Made by a program: the position numbers and the translations under genes
Assembly: GCA_963725425.1 (NCBI GenBank)
Contig: CAVRYJ010000006.1
Coordinates: forward strand, 1-64,000
Direction: 5' to 3'
Length of the DNA: 64,000 nt
DNA from: Clostridium_I sp963725425
GTDB lineage: Bacteria > Bacillota > Clostridia > Clostridiales > Clostridiaceae
Shown here: positions 47,510 through 57,499 of the stretch, in pieces
How positions within the stretch are numbered: the stretch's first letter is position 1
Layout: every line of letters begins with the position of its first letter
Notes under the pieces: model-generated
The model's input: only the letters and a program-made list of their open reading frames with translations
Told to the model about the DNA's origin: nothing
Database searches by the model: none

Positions 47510-48739
47510 ATGAATAAATCTTATTTAGAAAAATATGCTAGACTTATTGTAAAAACAGGAGTAAATATTCAAGATAATCAAATTTTAGTTATAAATTCAC
47601 CAGTGGAATGTGCTGAATTTACACGACTTATTTCAGAAATTGCATATAAAGAAGGTGCAAGAGATGTCGTTGTCAGCTGGAATGATGAAAAACTTTCAAA
47701 GATAAAATATATAAATGGCAAAGAGGATATCTTCGATGAGTTTCCAGAATGGAGAAAGAAATTATACACATCTTATGCAGAAGATGGAGCCGCCTTTTTA
47801 AGCATTTCTGCATCTGATCCGGAGCTTATGAAGGATGTAGATCAAACGAGAATTGCTAGGTCCAATAAAGCATCAAGCCTAGCTTTGGCAGAATATAGGT
47901 CAAGAAGGATGAGTGATAAGAATGTATGGTGTGTAGTGTCAATACCTACAAAATCTTGGGCGAAAAAAGTTTTTCCAGAACTAGCAGAGCAGGAAGCAGT
48001 AGAAAAATTATGGTCTTCCATATTTCTGGCAGTAAGAGCAGACAGAGAAGATCCAATAAAAGCGTGGGAAGAGCATAGAAATTACTTTAAAATTAGTATG
48101 AAATTTTTAAATGAAAACAATTTTAAATACCTAAAATACAAAAATGAATTAGGAACAGACTTAAGTATAGAGTTACCTAAAGGTCATATTTGGCTTGGAG
48201 GTTCATCCATGAGCCCTGAAGGAACAGAATTCACACCTAATATTCCAACGGAAGAGGTATTTACATTGCCTTTAAAGACTGGAGTAAATGGAAAAGTGTT
48301 CAGTTCAAAACCCTTAAATTACAATGGTAATTTAATTGATAACTTCGCTATAACCTTTAAAGAAGGCAGAATTGTAGATTTTACAGCAGAAAAGGGTTAT
48401 GAAACCTTAAAAAGCCTTATTGAAACAGATGAAGGCTCGCATTATCTTGGTGAAGTAGCACTAGTACCCTTTGATTCACCAATTTCAAATTCAAACATAT
48501 TATATTATAATACATTGTTTGATGAGGATGCATCTTGTCATCTAGCTATTGGAGAGGCGTACCCAGTATGTATAAAGGGCAATGAAAACATGTCAAAGGA
48601 AGATTTGAAGAATGCAGGGGTAAATGATTCTTTTGAACATGCAGATTTTATGGTAGGAACTAAAGATTTAAGCATAGTGGGAATAACTGAAGACGGTAAA
48701 GAAGTTAAGGTCTTTAAAAATGGGAATTTTGTATTTTAA
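47510..48739 (+). CDS. M29-family metallo-aminopeptidase (AmpS/AmpT type)
   Basis: 409 aa, cytoplasmic. M29 enzymes cut N-terminal residues from peptides with two metal ions. Putative metal ligands are the Glu of SSMSPEGTEFTPNIPTE, the Glu of YLGEVALVPFDSP, the His of DEDASCHLAIGEAY, and His and Asp of SFEHADFMVGT. ATG 47510 has AAAGAGGTG upstream, preferred over the in-frame GTG at 47492. Single gene, followed by a repeat and a bidirectional terminator. Confidence 0.92.
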   Translation: MNKSYLEKYARLIVKTGVNIQDNQILVINSPVECAEFTRLISEIAYKEGARDVVVSWNDEKLSKIKYINGKEDIFDEFPEWRKKLYTSYAEDGAAFLSISASDPELMKDVDQTRIARSNKASSLALAEYRSRRMSDKNVWCVVSIPTKSWAKKVFPELAEQEAVEKLWSSIFLAVRADREDPIKAWEEHRNYFKISMKFLNENNFKYLKYKNELGTDLSIELPKGHIWLGGSSMSPEGTEFTPNIPTEEVFTLPLKTGVNGKVFSSKPLNYNGNLIDNFAITFKEGRIVDFTAEKGYETLKSLIETDEGSHYLGEVALVPFDSPISNSNILYYNTLFDEDASCHLAIGEAYPVCIKGNENMSKEDLKNAGVNDSFEHADFMVGTKDLSIVGITEDGKEVKVFKNGNFVF

Positions 48740-48769
48740 TATATAAATAAAGTAATGGTGAATTTTATG

Positions 48770-48832
48770 CAAGGCATCTGAAAGAAAACAGACTAGCATA
48801 CTGGAGTGTTAATTTTTGAAGATACCCGAAAT
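48770..48832 (+). repeat. Family A short form
   Basis: AAGGCATCTGAAAGAAAACA, GACTAGCATACTGGAGTGTT, then a decayed right end, GAAGATACCCGAAATT. Confidence 0.6.
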
Positions 48833-48833
48833 T

Positions 48834-48860
48834 AAAAAAGCGTAATTATAACGCTTTTTT
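48834..48860. terminator. Bidirectional terminator
   Basis: AAAAAAGCGT-aattata-ACGCTTTTTT, between the aminopeptidase gene and the convergent glycosyltransferase gene, whose stop lies inside it. Confidence 0.85.
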
Positions 48861-50144
48861 TAATTTGCTAAAAATAACAGACAGTAAACATATTAAATTT
48901 TTAAATGTGTAAACTACGGCAAATATAAATATTGGCCATAACGGGAACAGATAGCGCGGTTGACCTTCAAACACGAAAGTTATAGTTAAGAAGAACAATA
49001 CATTTAGAATTATTATAATATGTATGGCTGAGTTCTCAATTTTTTTACAAAACGATTTAACTAACACTAAGGTAAAATATGCAAACATAGTTATAAGAGT
49101 AAAAAAGTGAAGTCTTTTATTTATTAATTGTAAGGCATTTTTATACTTTGATTTACCTCCTGAGCTTAAATAATCCGTTGACCAAAACCCTGAGTCTGAG
49201 GTTAGAAAAGTATTTTTAATTTTTTTAAAACCTAATGTTATAAAATCGTAGGGATTATTTTTTATCCAATTTAATGCAGCTTTCTTACCTTCATCATCAA
49301 CTTTAACTTCATCCCAAAAATTATCATTTTTATTTTTGTATTTCAAAACTATGCTTCCATGTATTTTCAAGGGATTTCTCCAAGAACCTATGGCATCTGG
49401 GTTGTTGTTTACATAAAGATTATAGCCACCATTGGTAGATACAGGTATGAATTTATGAAATACAATGTAATTTCTTATAGTCCATGGGGAAATTGTAATG
49501 AATAAAATGCCGGTTATGATTATAAAATTAACAGCAGGCTTTTTGAAACTTCGCAAACTTATAACATCAAATAAAAATATTACACTTTGGAATATCATCA
49601 TATATGGTTTTATTAAGGTTAAAATACCCAAAAGTATGCCTAAAATAATGTTATTATATTTAATACTATCTCTTTTAAGTATTAAATATAATAACATTAC
49701 ATATAAAGTTGTAAATATAATTTCAGTACTAATAACGCTAGTATATATAATTTCCAGTGGTAAAATTCCATAGATTAAAGCACATACATAAGCTGTTTTT
49801 ATATTAAAGCTTTTTTTAGCAATTAGATATATAAAAATTAAACAGGTACAGCTGAGAATTACATTGGCTATTTTAGCAACTAAAAAAATAGAACCGAATA
49901 TTGAGTAAATCAAGGCTAAAAATAGGGAATATCCAACAGGTTCATAGGCGGATATATGTCCATAAATTCGGTATCCCATACCATTAATTAATGAGATGGC
50001 TCCTTTATTATATTGCAAGAAATCAGAAATAGGAACAGTTGGTACATTTGAAATCCAAAATAATCTTAAAATTAATGCTAGAAGCGTAATTATAGCAATA
50101 ATGCAAAAACTTATATTATCTTTTAGTTTTGTTATCATATACAT
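48846..50144 (-). CDS. GT39-like integral membrane glycosyltransferase
   Basis: 432 aa with about ten membrane helices. The first external loop has RLFWISNVPTVPISDFLQYN, the Asp-bearing position of ArnT/PMT-type enzymes that use polyprenyl-phosphate sugars. A segment NGGYNLYVNNNPDAIGSW lies in the periplasm-side domain. It probably glycosylates a surface polymer or protein; the sugar and acceptor are unknown. The start at 50144 has GGAG only 3 bases before it, so the second ATG (50138, MITKLKDN) is also possible. Single gene on the minus strand. Confidence 0.78.
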   Translation of the reverse strand: MYMITKLKDNISFCIIAIITLLALILRLFWISNVPTVPISDFLQYNKGAISLINGMGYRIYGHISAYEPVGYSLFLALIYSIFGSIFLVAKIANVILSCTCLIFIYLIAKKSFNIKTAYVCALIYGILPLEIIYTSVISTEIIFTTLYVMLLYLILKRDSIKYNNIILGILLGILTLIKPYMMIFQSVIFLFDVISLRSFKKPAVNFIIITGILFITISPWTIRNYIVFHKFIPVSTNGGYNLYVNNNPDAIGSWRNPLKIHGSIVLKYKNKNDNFWDEVKVDDEGKKAALNWIKNNPYDFITLGFKKIKNTFLTSDSGFWSTDYLSSGGKSKYKNALQLINKRLHFFTLITMFAYFTLVLVKSFCKKIENSAIHIIIILNVLFFLTITFVFEGQPRYLFPLWPIFIFAVVYTFKNLICLLSVIFSKLKKAL

Positions 50145-50434
50145 GTCTCCAATACTTTTTTAGCTAACACCCAGAAGTTACCAAAACATAAAACACTATA
50201 TGAGTGAAAGTTTGACTATTAATAAGTGCAATCTAATAATACCATATTTAATACAAATATTAAAAACAAGCGATTTTTACAAATGATTAACAGTGATTAT
50301 ACCTATGTTTTAAAAATAAGGTGGAATTATTGACAATAATATTTTATAATTAAATGTACTTTAATAAAAGTAAGTATCCTAAATAATCTAAATGATTATG
50401 TAGGGTGCTATATTAGAAAGAGGGCGTAAGAAAA

Positions 50435-50953
50435 ATGATCCTTTCAGGAAAAGAAATAGTAAAAAAACTGGGAAAAGACATAGTGATTGAACCATTTAAT
50501 GAAAAACAAGTAAATCCTAATAGTTATAATTTAAGATTGCATAATGAGCTTCTTGTTTATGATGATAAAGTTCTAGATATGAAAAAGGAAAATAAGGCTA
50601 GCAAACTGATTATTCCTGAGGAAGGATTGACTTTAGAGAGAAACAAATTATATTTAGGTAGAACTGTTGAATACACAGCCACTGAAAATTATGTACCAAT
50701 GTTAGAGGGAAGATCTTCCGTTGGAAGACTCGGATTATTTATTCATGTAACGGCAGGGTTTGGGGACGTGGGTTTTCATGGATATTGGACTTTGGAAATA
50801 TTTTGTGTACAACCTATAGTAATATATCCTAATGTTGAACTATGCCAGATATATTATCATAGTGTTGAAGGAGAGTACGATAAATATAATAGTGGCAAAT
50901 ATCAAAATAATACAGGAGTGCAGCCAAGCTTGCTATATAAGGATTTTAAATAG
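50435..50953 (+). CDS. dcd: dCTP deaminase
   Basis: 172 aa. Converts dCTP to dUTP (some members go on to dUMP). Conserved EGRSSVGRLGLFIHVTAGFG holds the catalytic Glu/Arg/Ser region, with DVGFHGYWTLEI after it and the C-terminal YHSVEGEYDKYNSGKYQNN lid. ATG 50435 follows AGAGGGCG. With dut at 3973, this gives two routes to dUMP for thymidylate synthesis. A TTGACA at 50330 with a weak -10 may be its promoter. Confidence 0.93.
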   Translation: MILSGKEIVKKLGKDIVIEPFNEKQVNPNSYNLRLHNELLVYDDKVLDMKKENKASKLIIPEEGLTLERNKLYLGRTVEYTATENYVPMLEGRSSVGRLGLFIHVTAGFGDVGFHGYWTLEIFCVQPIVIYPNVELCQIYYHSVEGEYDKYNSGKYQNNTGVQPSLLYKDFK

Positions 50954-50976
50954 AAGAGAAAATTTGAGGTGGGACA

Positions 50977-51813
50977 ATGAAGTATAAATTATTAGCAATT
51001 GATATGGATGGCACTTTTTTAAAGGACGATAGGAGCATATCAGAAACAAATCTTAATGCAGTTAATAAAATAGCACAGCTAGGAACAAAAGTTGTTGTAT
51101 GCTCGGGAAGGGTTCCACTACATCTGCGACATATTTTAAAGAAAATGCCTGAAAAGCAGCCATTTATAGCGTTAAATGGTGGTGTTATATATGATGATAA
51201 TAGCAAAGTAATATACTCTGCAAAAATAGATGCAAGCACTGTGTTTAATATAATTGATATATTGAGAAAAGATTTTGATGATGTTTATTATCATTTTTTT
51301 CATGGAAATATAGCGTGCGCGGAAAGATTTGAGAATATAATAAAAAGATATTATGAAAGAAATTTTTTACTCCCAAGGGCTAATAGAACGGAATTTAGAA
51401 TTCTTTCAGATTCAAAAAAATATATAGAAGAAAACAAATGTGAAATTAGAAAATTTGAAATCTATTACGAAGATGAAGGTTTACTGCAAGAAATTAAGGA
51501 CAAACTTCGTAATGTACAAGGGATAGAAGTAGTAGAATCAGGAGATTTCGGGTTGGAAATAACAAAAAAAGGTGTAAATAAGGGAAGTTCCTTAGAAATT
51601 TTGGCTAAACATTATGGATATTCCATAGATGAGTGTATTGCTATTGGAAATGATGGTAATGATTTAGAAATGATAAAAAAAGCTGGACTTGGCGTAGCGG
51701 TTAGCAATGCCAAAGATTATATTAAGACAGCAGCAAACTATATAACTAAAAGGGACAATAATAATGATGCTGTGGCTGAGGTGATTAAAAAGTTCATTGA
51801 TATTTCAATGTAA
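50977..51813 (+). CDS. HAD-superfamily phosphatase, Cof type (IIB)
   Basis: 278 aa. Motif I is LLAIDMDGTFLKDDR, motif II VVCSGR, motif III the Lys of GVNKGSSLEIL, and motif IV IAIGNDGNDLEMI, with the Cof-type alpha/beta cap between. Such enzymes dephosphorylate sugar phosphates, flavin nucleotides or PLP; the substrate cannot be read from sequence. ATG 50977 has GAGGTGG upstream. It follows dcd by 23 bp, so the two are probably one operon. Confidence 0.88.
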   Translation: MKYKLLAIDMDGTFLKDDRSISETNLNAVNKIAQLGTKVVVCSGRVPLHLRHILKKMPEKQPFIALNGGVIYDDNSKVIYSAKIDASTVFNIIDILRKDFDDVYYHFFHGNIACAERFENIIKRYYERNFLLPRANRTEFRILSDSKKYIEENKCEIRKFEIYYEDEGLLQEIKDKLRNVQGIEVVESGDFGLEITKKGVNKGSSLEILAKHYGYSIDECIAIGNDGNDLEMIKKAGLGVAVSNAKDYIKTAANYITKRDNNNDAVAEVIKKFIDISM

Positions 51814-51869
51814 AAAATAATTCATGCCGTTTTACAAGATTATTATTTGAAAGTTGATTTTACGGATAA

Positions 51870-51898
51870 TTGACTTTAATTGCAAATAATACTATAAT
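51870..51898 (+). promoter_or_regulatory. Strong sigma-A promoter of the pot operon
   Basis: TTGACT (51870-51875), 17-base spacer, TATAAT (51893-51898), with a leader of about 125 nt before potA. No riboswitch was recognised in the leader. Confidence 0.65.
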
Positions 51899-52032
51899 AT
51901 AATTAATTCCAAGCATATATATAGGACAAATAGGAAATATCAGAAAATGATTAATATTATAGTATACAATAAGTAAATAGTCATTAGTATTATTTAGTTG
52001 AGTATAAGGAATACAGGAGGTGACTTTAAAAA

Positions 52033-53105
52033 TTGTCAGAAGTTATATTAGAAATGGATAACATAATTAAAAAGTTTGAAGATCAAGAAGTAATTAAAAA
52101 TATATCCTTAAAAATAAATAAGGGTGAGTTCTTAACACTACTGGGGCCAAGTGGATGTGGAAAAACAACAACACTACGAATAATAGCAGGTTTTGAAAAT
52201 CCAACTAGTGGCAGTGTTTTACTTGAGGGGGAGCATGTTGAGAATAAACAGCCACATGAGAGAAATGTAAATACAGTATTTCAGAATTATGCATTATTTC
52301 CACATATGAATGTATTTGAAAATATAGCCTATGGTTTAAAAATCAAAAGGGTGAACTTCGTGGAAATAAAAAAAAGAGTCAGTGATATGTTAAGTTTAGT
52401 TCAATTAGTGGGCTACGAAAAAAGACGAATAGATCAGCTAAGTGGCGGACAAAAACAAAGAGTTGCAATAGGTAGGGCACTGATAAATAATCCTAAAATA
52501 TTACTTTTAGACGAACCTTTAGGAGCACTTGATTTACAACTTAGGAAGCAAATGCAAGTTGAACTTAAAAGACTACAGAAAAAATTGCAGATTACTTTCG
52601 TATATGTTACTCATGACCAAGAGGAAGCCCTTAATATGTCTGACAGAATAGCAGTAATGAACGAAGGTATTATAGAGCAAATAGGGAGCCCTGAGGATAT
52701 ATATGAAAGACCAAAGACAAAATTTGTTGCAGGCTTTATAGGAGAATCCAATTTAATTAAGACCAAAATAGAAAAAATTGATGAAGAAAAGATATCAGTT
52801 AAATTTGGAGAAAGCCAAATGAGTGTGAATTATAAAAATTATGATATTTCAAATAAGAAAGTAAGTTATATTTTAATAAGACCGGAAAATATAAAATACA
52901 CTAAGGTAAAACCAAAATGTGGACTTAAAGCAATAATAAAAGAACATAGTTATGTTGGGTCTATTATTAAAACTACCATGCAACTTGAAAGCAAACAAGA
53001 AATCATAGTATGTGATTATGATAAGAAAAAAACTTAATCGGTATAGGTGGTGAGGTTTGGATGTACTTTGAACCTGAAGACGTAGTTATAGTTGAAGAAG
53101 GTTAG
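52033..53105 (+). CDS. potA: Spermidine/putrescine ABC transporter ATPase, frameshift near the end
   Basis: About 357 aa once repaired. ATPase energising polyamine uptake. Walker A is LGPSGCGKTTT, Q-loop VFQNYALFPHM, signature LSGGQKQRVAIGRAL and Walker B ILLLDEPLGALD, followed by a C-terminal TOBE domain. An A-run at 53026-53032 (seven, probably eight) causes a stop at 53037. The true end, GIGGEVWMYFEPEDVVIVEE, runs to TAG 53105. The start is TTG 52033 with AGGAGGTGA 8 bases upstream. First gene of potABCD. Confidence 0.93.
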
Positions 53106-53114
53106 GTGAAGGAA

Positions 53115-53990
53115 ATGAAAAAGAAAATCAAAATTAAGAAGAAAAGGATTGATATTTCAAAAATTTTAACTATAGTGCCAATATCATTCTGGATGCTTTT
53201 CTTCGTTGCAATACCTCTTTTGTATATTGTGTTTATTAGTTTTATGCAAAGAGGAAACGACGGTGGTATTGTCTATACGCCAACAATTTCGAATTATACA
53301 CGAATGGGTAGTGTATTATATGTTAAGGTGTTTTGGGACTCTATAGTGATAGCTTTTGTTACAACGGCATTTACTTTGGGCTTTGGATATCCTTTTGCAT
53401 ATTTTGCTGCTAAAATAAAGAGATTTAAGATTGTAATTATGTTGTTATTAATGGCACCATTTTGGACAAATTCATTAATACGTACTTACGGATGGATTGT
53501 GATATTAAACACTGATGGAGTATTAAATAAATTTTTACTTATAACTGGCATTATAAAAGAACCATTAAAAATGTTATATACTTATGGTGCGGTAATGATC
53601 GGAATGATATATACAATGTTTCCATTTATGGTACTTCCTCTATATAATTCTATAGACAAGATGGATAGGTCATTTGTAGAAGCAGCAAAAGATCTTGGCG
53701 CTAGCAGATGGAAAACATTTAGAACTGTTACTGTGCCTCTTACTATGCCAGGAATAGTGGCCGGATGTATTTTAGTATTTATCCCATCTGTGGGGTTGTT
53801 TTTCATTCCAGATTTAATGGGTGGAAGTAATGTAATGCTCATTGGGAATCTGATTAGAAATCAATTTTTGGAAGCAAGAGATTGGCCATTTGGAGCAGCA
53901 CTTTCCATAGTGATGATATTTGTATCATTAATTTTAATTATATTTTATGTGAAAATTATTGGTAAAAAATCAGACTCGGGGGTGTTTTAA
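53115..53990 (+). CDS. potB: Spermidine/putrescine ABC transporter permease PotB
   Basis: About 291 aa with six membrane helices. The EAA loop for ATPase contact is VEAAKDLGASRWKTFRTVTV. The N-terminus is strongly basic (KKKIKIKKKR). The start is uncertain: GTG 53106 or ATG 53115, both just after the potA stop at 53105. It overlaps potC by one base (TAATG at 53988-53992). Confidence 0.93.
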   Translation: MKKKIKIKKKRIDISKILTIVPISFWMLFFVAIPLLYIVFISFMQRGNDGGIVYTPTISNYTRMGSVLYVKVFWDSIVIAFVTTAFTLGFGYPFAYFAAKIKRFKIVIMLLLMAPFWTNSLIRTYGWIVILNTDGVLNKFLLITGIIKEPLKMLYTYGAVMIGMIYTMFPFMVLPLYNSIDKMDRSFVEAAKDLGASRWKTFRTVTVPLTMPGIVAGCILVFIPSVGLFFIPDLMGGSNVMLIGNLIRNQFLEARDWPFGAALSIVMIFVSLILIIFYVKIIGKKSDSGVF

Positions 53991-54781
53991 TGGAGTCAAA
54001 ATTATTAAGAAGACTTGAACGAGCGTACGTGTTGTTAGTATTTGCATTTTTATATGTTCCCATAGCAATAATTGTTGTCTATTCTTTTAATGCTACTAAA
54101 TCAAATGTAGTTTTCAGTGGAGTTACTCTTGATTGGTATACAAAGTTATTTAATGATGAGGATGTAATAACTGCATTTGTAAATAGTTTAACTGTTGCCG
54201 TTATTAGTACAGCTATTTCAGCTATAATTGGAACAGTGGGAGCAATTGGACTTCAAAGGCAAAAGTTTAAAGGGAAAAGTGCAATAAATCTGCTCACATT
54301 TATTCCAATTGTAATACCAGAGATAATTATGGGAATATCCTTGTTAGTATTTTTCTCAGCTCTTCAAATGGATTTCGGTATATTTACATTAGTACTAGCA
54401 CATACAACTTTTTGTATTCCCTTTGTACTTATAAATGTTAAATCAAGACTTGCTGGGTTTGATATGTCTCTTGAAGAAGCCGCAATGGATTTAGGAGCAT
54501 CAAAATTTACTGTATTTAGAACCATAACACTTCCATTAATTTTTCCAGCAGTAGTTTCAGGTGCTATGCTAGCTTTTGCACTTTCATTAGACGATGTAAT
54601 AATAAATTTTTTTGTAAGTGGACCGGAGAGTACAACTCTTCCAATTAAGATATTTTCAATGTTAAAGTTTGGTCTGTCACCTGAAATTAATGCGTTGTGT
54701 ACAATAATGCTATTAGCAACTTTTGTTGTTTTAATATTATCACAAGTTACGAAACTCAAAAAGAAAAATAAGGTTTTATAA
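53990..54781 (+). CDS. potC: Spermidine/putrescine ABC transporter permease PotC
   Basis: 263 aa with six helices. The EAA loop is LEEAAMDLGASKFTVFRTIT. It pairs with PotB to form the membrane channel. The start ATG 53990 overlaps the potB stop. Its TAA stop is followed at once by TTAGGCATCATC, a family A end that sits between potC and potD. Confidence 0.95.
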   Translation: MESKLLRRLERAYVLLVFAFLYVPIAIIVVYSFNATKSNVVFSGVTLDWYTKLFNDEDVITAFVNSLTVAVISTAISAIIGTVGAIGLQRQKFKGKSAINLLTFIPIVIPEIIMGISLLVFFSALQMDFGIFTLVLAHTTFCIPFVLINVKSRLAGFDMSLEEAAMDLGASKFTVFRTITLPLIFPAVVSGAMLAFALSLDDVIINFFVSGPESTTLPIKIFSMLKFGLSPEINALCTIMLLATFVVLILSQVTKLKKKNKVL

Positions 54782-54803
54782 TTAGGCATCATCAAAAAAA
54801 TTA
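54782..54803 (+). repeat. Family A solo end inside the pot operon
   Basis: TTAGGCATCATCAAAAAAATT, directly after the potC stop and before the potD ribosome binding site (TAGGGGTGA). No right end is nearby. Confidence 0.65.
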
Positions 54804-54815
54804 GGGGTGATTTTT

Positions 54816-55891
54816 ATGTTAAAAAAAAGATTTAAAGTTTTAAGTATTGTGGTTGCAGTTTCCGTTGTAGCATTTTCTCTTGCAGGTTGCGGAAAATCAA
54901 ATGAAGCAAAAAAAGTACAGAAAAAGTGGTTAATATTTATACTTGGGCAAATTATGTTCCAGATAGTGTCGTTAAGGGTTTTGAAAAAAAGACAGGGATT
55001 AAGGTGAATTATAGTAACTTTTCTACTAATGAAGAGATGCTTTCGAAGTTGCAGGCTGATAAGGGCGGAGATTATGATGTAATAATTTGTGCGGACTATA
55101 TGGTCCAGATTATGGGTAAGCAGAAAAATGTATTAATGCAACCTATTAATAAGTCAGGAATACCAAATTATAAAAATATTGATAAGGCTTATTTAGGTCA
55201 ATATTTTGATAAGACTAATAAGTATTCAGTACCTTATTCATTTGGAAGTGAAATGATAGTTTATAATCCGGATAAAATTAAAAAAGATATCAAAGGAATA
55301 AATGATTTATGGGATCCTTCTTTAAAAGGTTCTGAAGTTCTATTAGAAGATCCAAGATCTGTTATCGGTATGGCTTTAACAAAACTTGGTTATAGCATTA
55401 ACGAGACAGATCCAGCAAAACTAGCACAAGCAAAAGCAGAACTTACAAAGCTTAGACCTAATGTTAAAGTATTTGATGCAGATACACCACATACTAGTCT
55501 TATTAATGGAGATACATCAATTGGAGTTATGTGGGGATCACAGGCGTCAGCTGCCATTAAAGGTAATCCAAAGCTTAAGATTGTCTATCCTGAAGAAGGA
55601 ATGCAGGTTGAAGAGGATAATTTAATAATACCTGTAAATGCACCTCATGAAAAAAATGCTGAGACATTTATAAACTATGTATTAGATGGTAAAGTAAGTA
55701 GCGATATTACAACTAGTACAGAATACATTAATGTTGATACTGCAGCTAAAAAATATATGTCACAGAAAGTTCTTGATAACAAAGCTATTTATGTACCTCA
55801 AGATGAGTTTAAAAAAGCTAAACATTTACAGGATGCTGGTAGTGCAACCAAAGAATATGATTCAATTTGGACAGAATTCAAACAACAATAA
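54816..55891 (+). CDS. potD: Spermidine/putrescine-binding lipoprotein, one frameshift
   Basis: About 359 aa once repaired. Extracellular binding protein delivering polyamines to PotBC. The signal ends in lipobox SLAGC. The mature part starts VVNIYTWANYVPDSVVKGFE, typical of PotD, with NDLWDPSLKG and MWGSQASAAIKG downstream. The signal and mature parts are in different frames because an A-run at about 54920-54924 has five A in place of six. ATG 54816 follows TAGGGGTGA. Confidence 0.93.
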
Positions 55892-55963
55892 GGTAAGAAA
55901 ATGAAAATAGATTAGAATGCTTATTAGGCGTTTTTGTAATATGCCAAACTAGGAAGTGGGGAT

Positions 55964-57400
55964 ATGGATAATTATGATGTAGCTATTAAAAATGGAACAG
56001 TTGTAGACCCTGAAAATGGAAAAATTATTTACGAAAATATTGGTATTATAGGAAGTAAGATAGCTAAAATAACCCGTGAAAACATTGTTGGAAAAATAGA
56101 AATAGAGGCTAGAGGACTCATTGTGAGTCCTGGCTTTATAGATATCCATGCTCACATAGATGGTCACAGTGAATGCAGTCGGCTTTCAGCAATGCAAGGT
56201 ATAACCACAACAGTAGGGGGAAACTGCGGTGGAGGTCCTCTTGATTTAAAAGGTTTTTTTATAGATCAAGAGAAAAAAGGATTTTTGATAAATCAAGCTC
56301 AACTAATAGGTCATTCTTTTACATTAAGGGCGGCTGTAGGTATAAATAATCCATATATTGCAGCTAATAAAGAAGAAATTTGCAGGATGTGCGATATTGT
56401 TAAAAAATCTTTTCAAAATGGTGCTATTGGGCTATCATTCGGAATTGAATATGCACCAGGGTCATCAAAGGAAGAAGTAATGACATTAAGTAAGATAGCT
56501 AAAGAATACAATAAGGTTGTGCCTATACACACAAATGTGAATTTACCAAGAGATTTAACTTCACTTAGAAATGCCATAGAAATATCTGAATATACAGGCG
56601 CACATGTTTTAATATCACATTTTGTGTATCAATATGGAACGGGTATAATGACTGAAGCACTTGATATGGTTGATGATGCAAGAAAAAGAGGCTTAAAAGT
56701 GTCCGTAGATAGTGGCATGTACAGTGCATTCGCCACTTTTATTGGTTCTACCATATATGATGAGGATTATATTAAAAAACTTGGCTGGAAATATGAAAAT
56801 ATGCTAGTTGCCACTGGAAAGTATAAGGGTAAAAGATTAACATCCCAAATATATAATGAGCTTAGAAATTATAGCAAGGATGAAAGTGTTATATGTTTTG
56901 CTGGAGTAGAGGAAGAGGTATATGAAGCGCTTAAGAAGGAGTATGTAATGTTATCTTCAGACACAGGACCTAGTCCTACGGGAAAAACTAGTGAAGGTCA
57001 TCCACAGAATGCAGGAACTTTTCCTAGGTTTTTCAGAAAAATGGTTAGAGAAAGAAAGGATTTAACATTATTAGAGGCTGTAAAAAAATGTACTATTCTT
57101 CCAGCTAAAACTCTTGGTTTATTAAATAAAGGTAGAATGAGAGAAGGAGCAGATGCAGATATTGTTATTTTTGATATTAACAAAATATGTGATAAATCAA
57201 ATTTTCCTGATCAAGGAACACCGGATGCTAAACCTGAAGGTATACCATACGTTATTGTCAGTGGTAAAATTATTTTAAATAATAATGAAATTGTGGAAAA
57301 TGTAATGCCTGGAAAATGTATATGTGATTTATCAGATGGGGTCAAAAACAAAACCCCATCTGATTCCAAGAATTCTGTATATAATATGAACAAAAAGTAA
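55964..57400 (+). CDS. D-aminoacylase / N-acyl-D-amino-acid amidohydrolase family protein
   Basis: 478 aa. Amidohydrolase with a metal site: GFIDIHAHIDGHSE (HxH), a Cys-containing GGNCGGGPLDL loop as in D-aminoacylases, ISHFVYQYG (His) and MLSSDTGPSP (Asp). The small beta domain is formed by both ends (IKNGTVVDPENGK and ADIVIFDI). ATG 55964 has GTGGGG upstream. It follows potD by about 70 bp and may be in the same unit. The last 20 or so residues (after CDLSDG) are encoded by a family B hairpin, so the native C-terminus was probably shorter. Confidence 0.83.
   Translation: MDNYDVAIKNGTVVDPENGKIIYENIGIIGSKIAKITRENIVGKIEIEARGLIVSPGFIDIHAHIDGHSECSRLSAMQGITTTVGGNCGGGPLDLKGFFIDQEKKGFLINQAQLIGHSFTLRAAVGINNPYIAANKEEICRMCDIVKKSFQNGAIGLSFGIEYAPGSSKEEVMTLSKIAKEYNKVVPIHTNVNLPRDLTSLRNAIEISEYTGAHVLISHFVYQYGTGIMTEALDMVDDARKRGLKVSVDSGMYSAFATFIGSTIYDEDYIKKLGWKYENMLVATGKYKGKRLTSQIYNELRNYSKDESVICFAGVEEEVYEALKKEYVMLSSDTGPSPTGKTSEGHPQNAGTFPRFFRKMVRERKDLTLLEAVKKCTILPAKTLGLLNKGRMREGADADIVIFDINKICDKSNFPDQGTPDAKPEGIPYVIVSGKIILNNNEIVENVMPGKCICDLSDGVKNKTPSDSKNSVYNMNKK
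57331..57392 (+). repeat. Family B terminal hairpin inside a coding end
   Basis: ATCAGATGGGGT pairs with ACCCCATCTGAT around CAAAAACAAA. It is followed by TCCAAGAATTCTGTATATAA, the right-end sequence of family B (compare CCAAGAACTCTGTTTAT near 1710). Confidence 0.65.
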
Positions 57401-57499
57401 ACTTTAATAAAAAATTATGATTTTTATGCGTTTATATATAAAAATAACGTCAAATGTTGTAAAATTATAAGGAAACATTATTCTTTAGGAGGTAATTTT

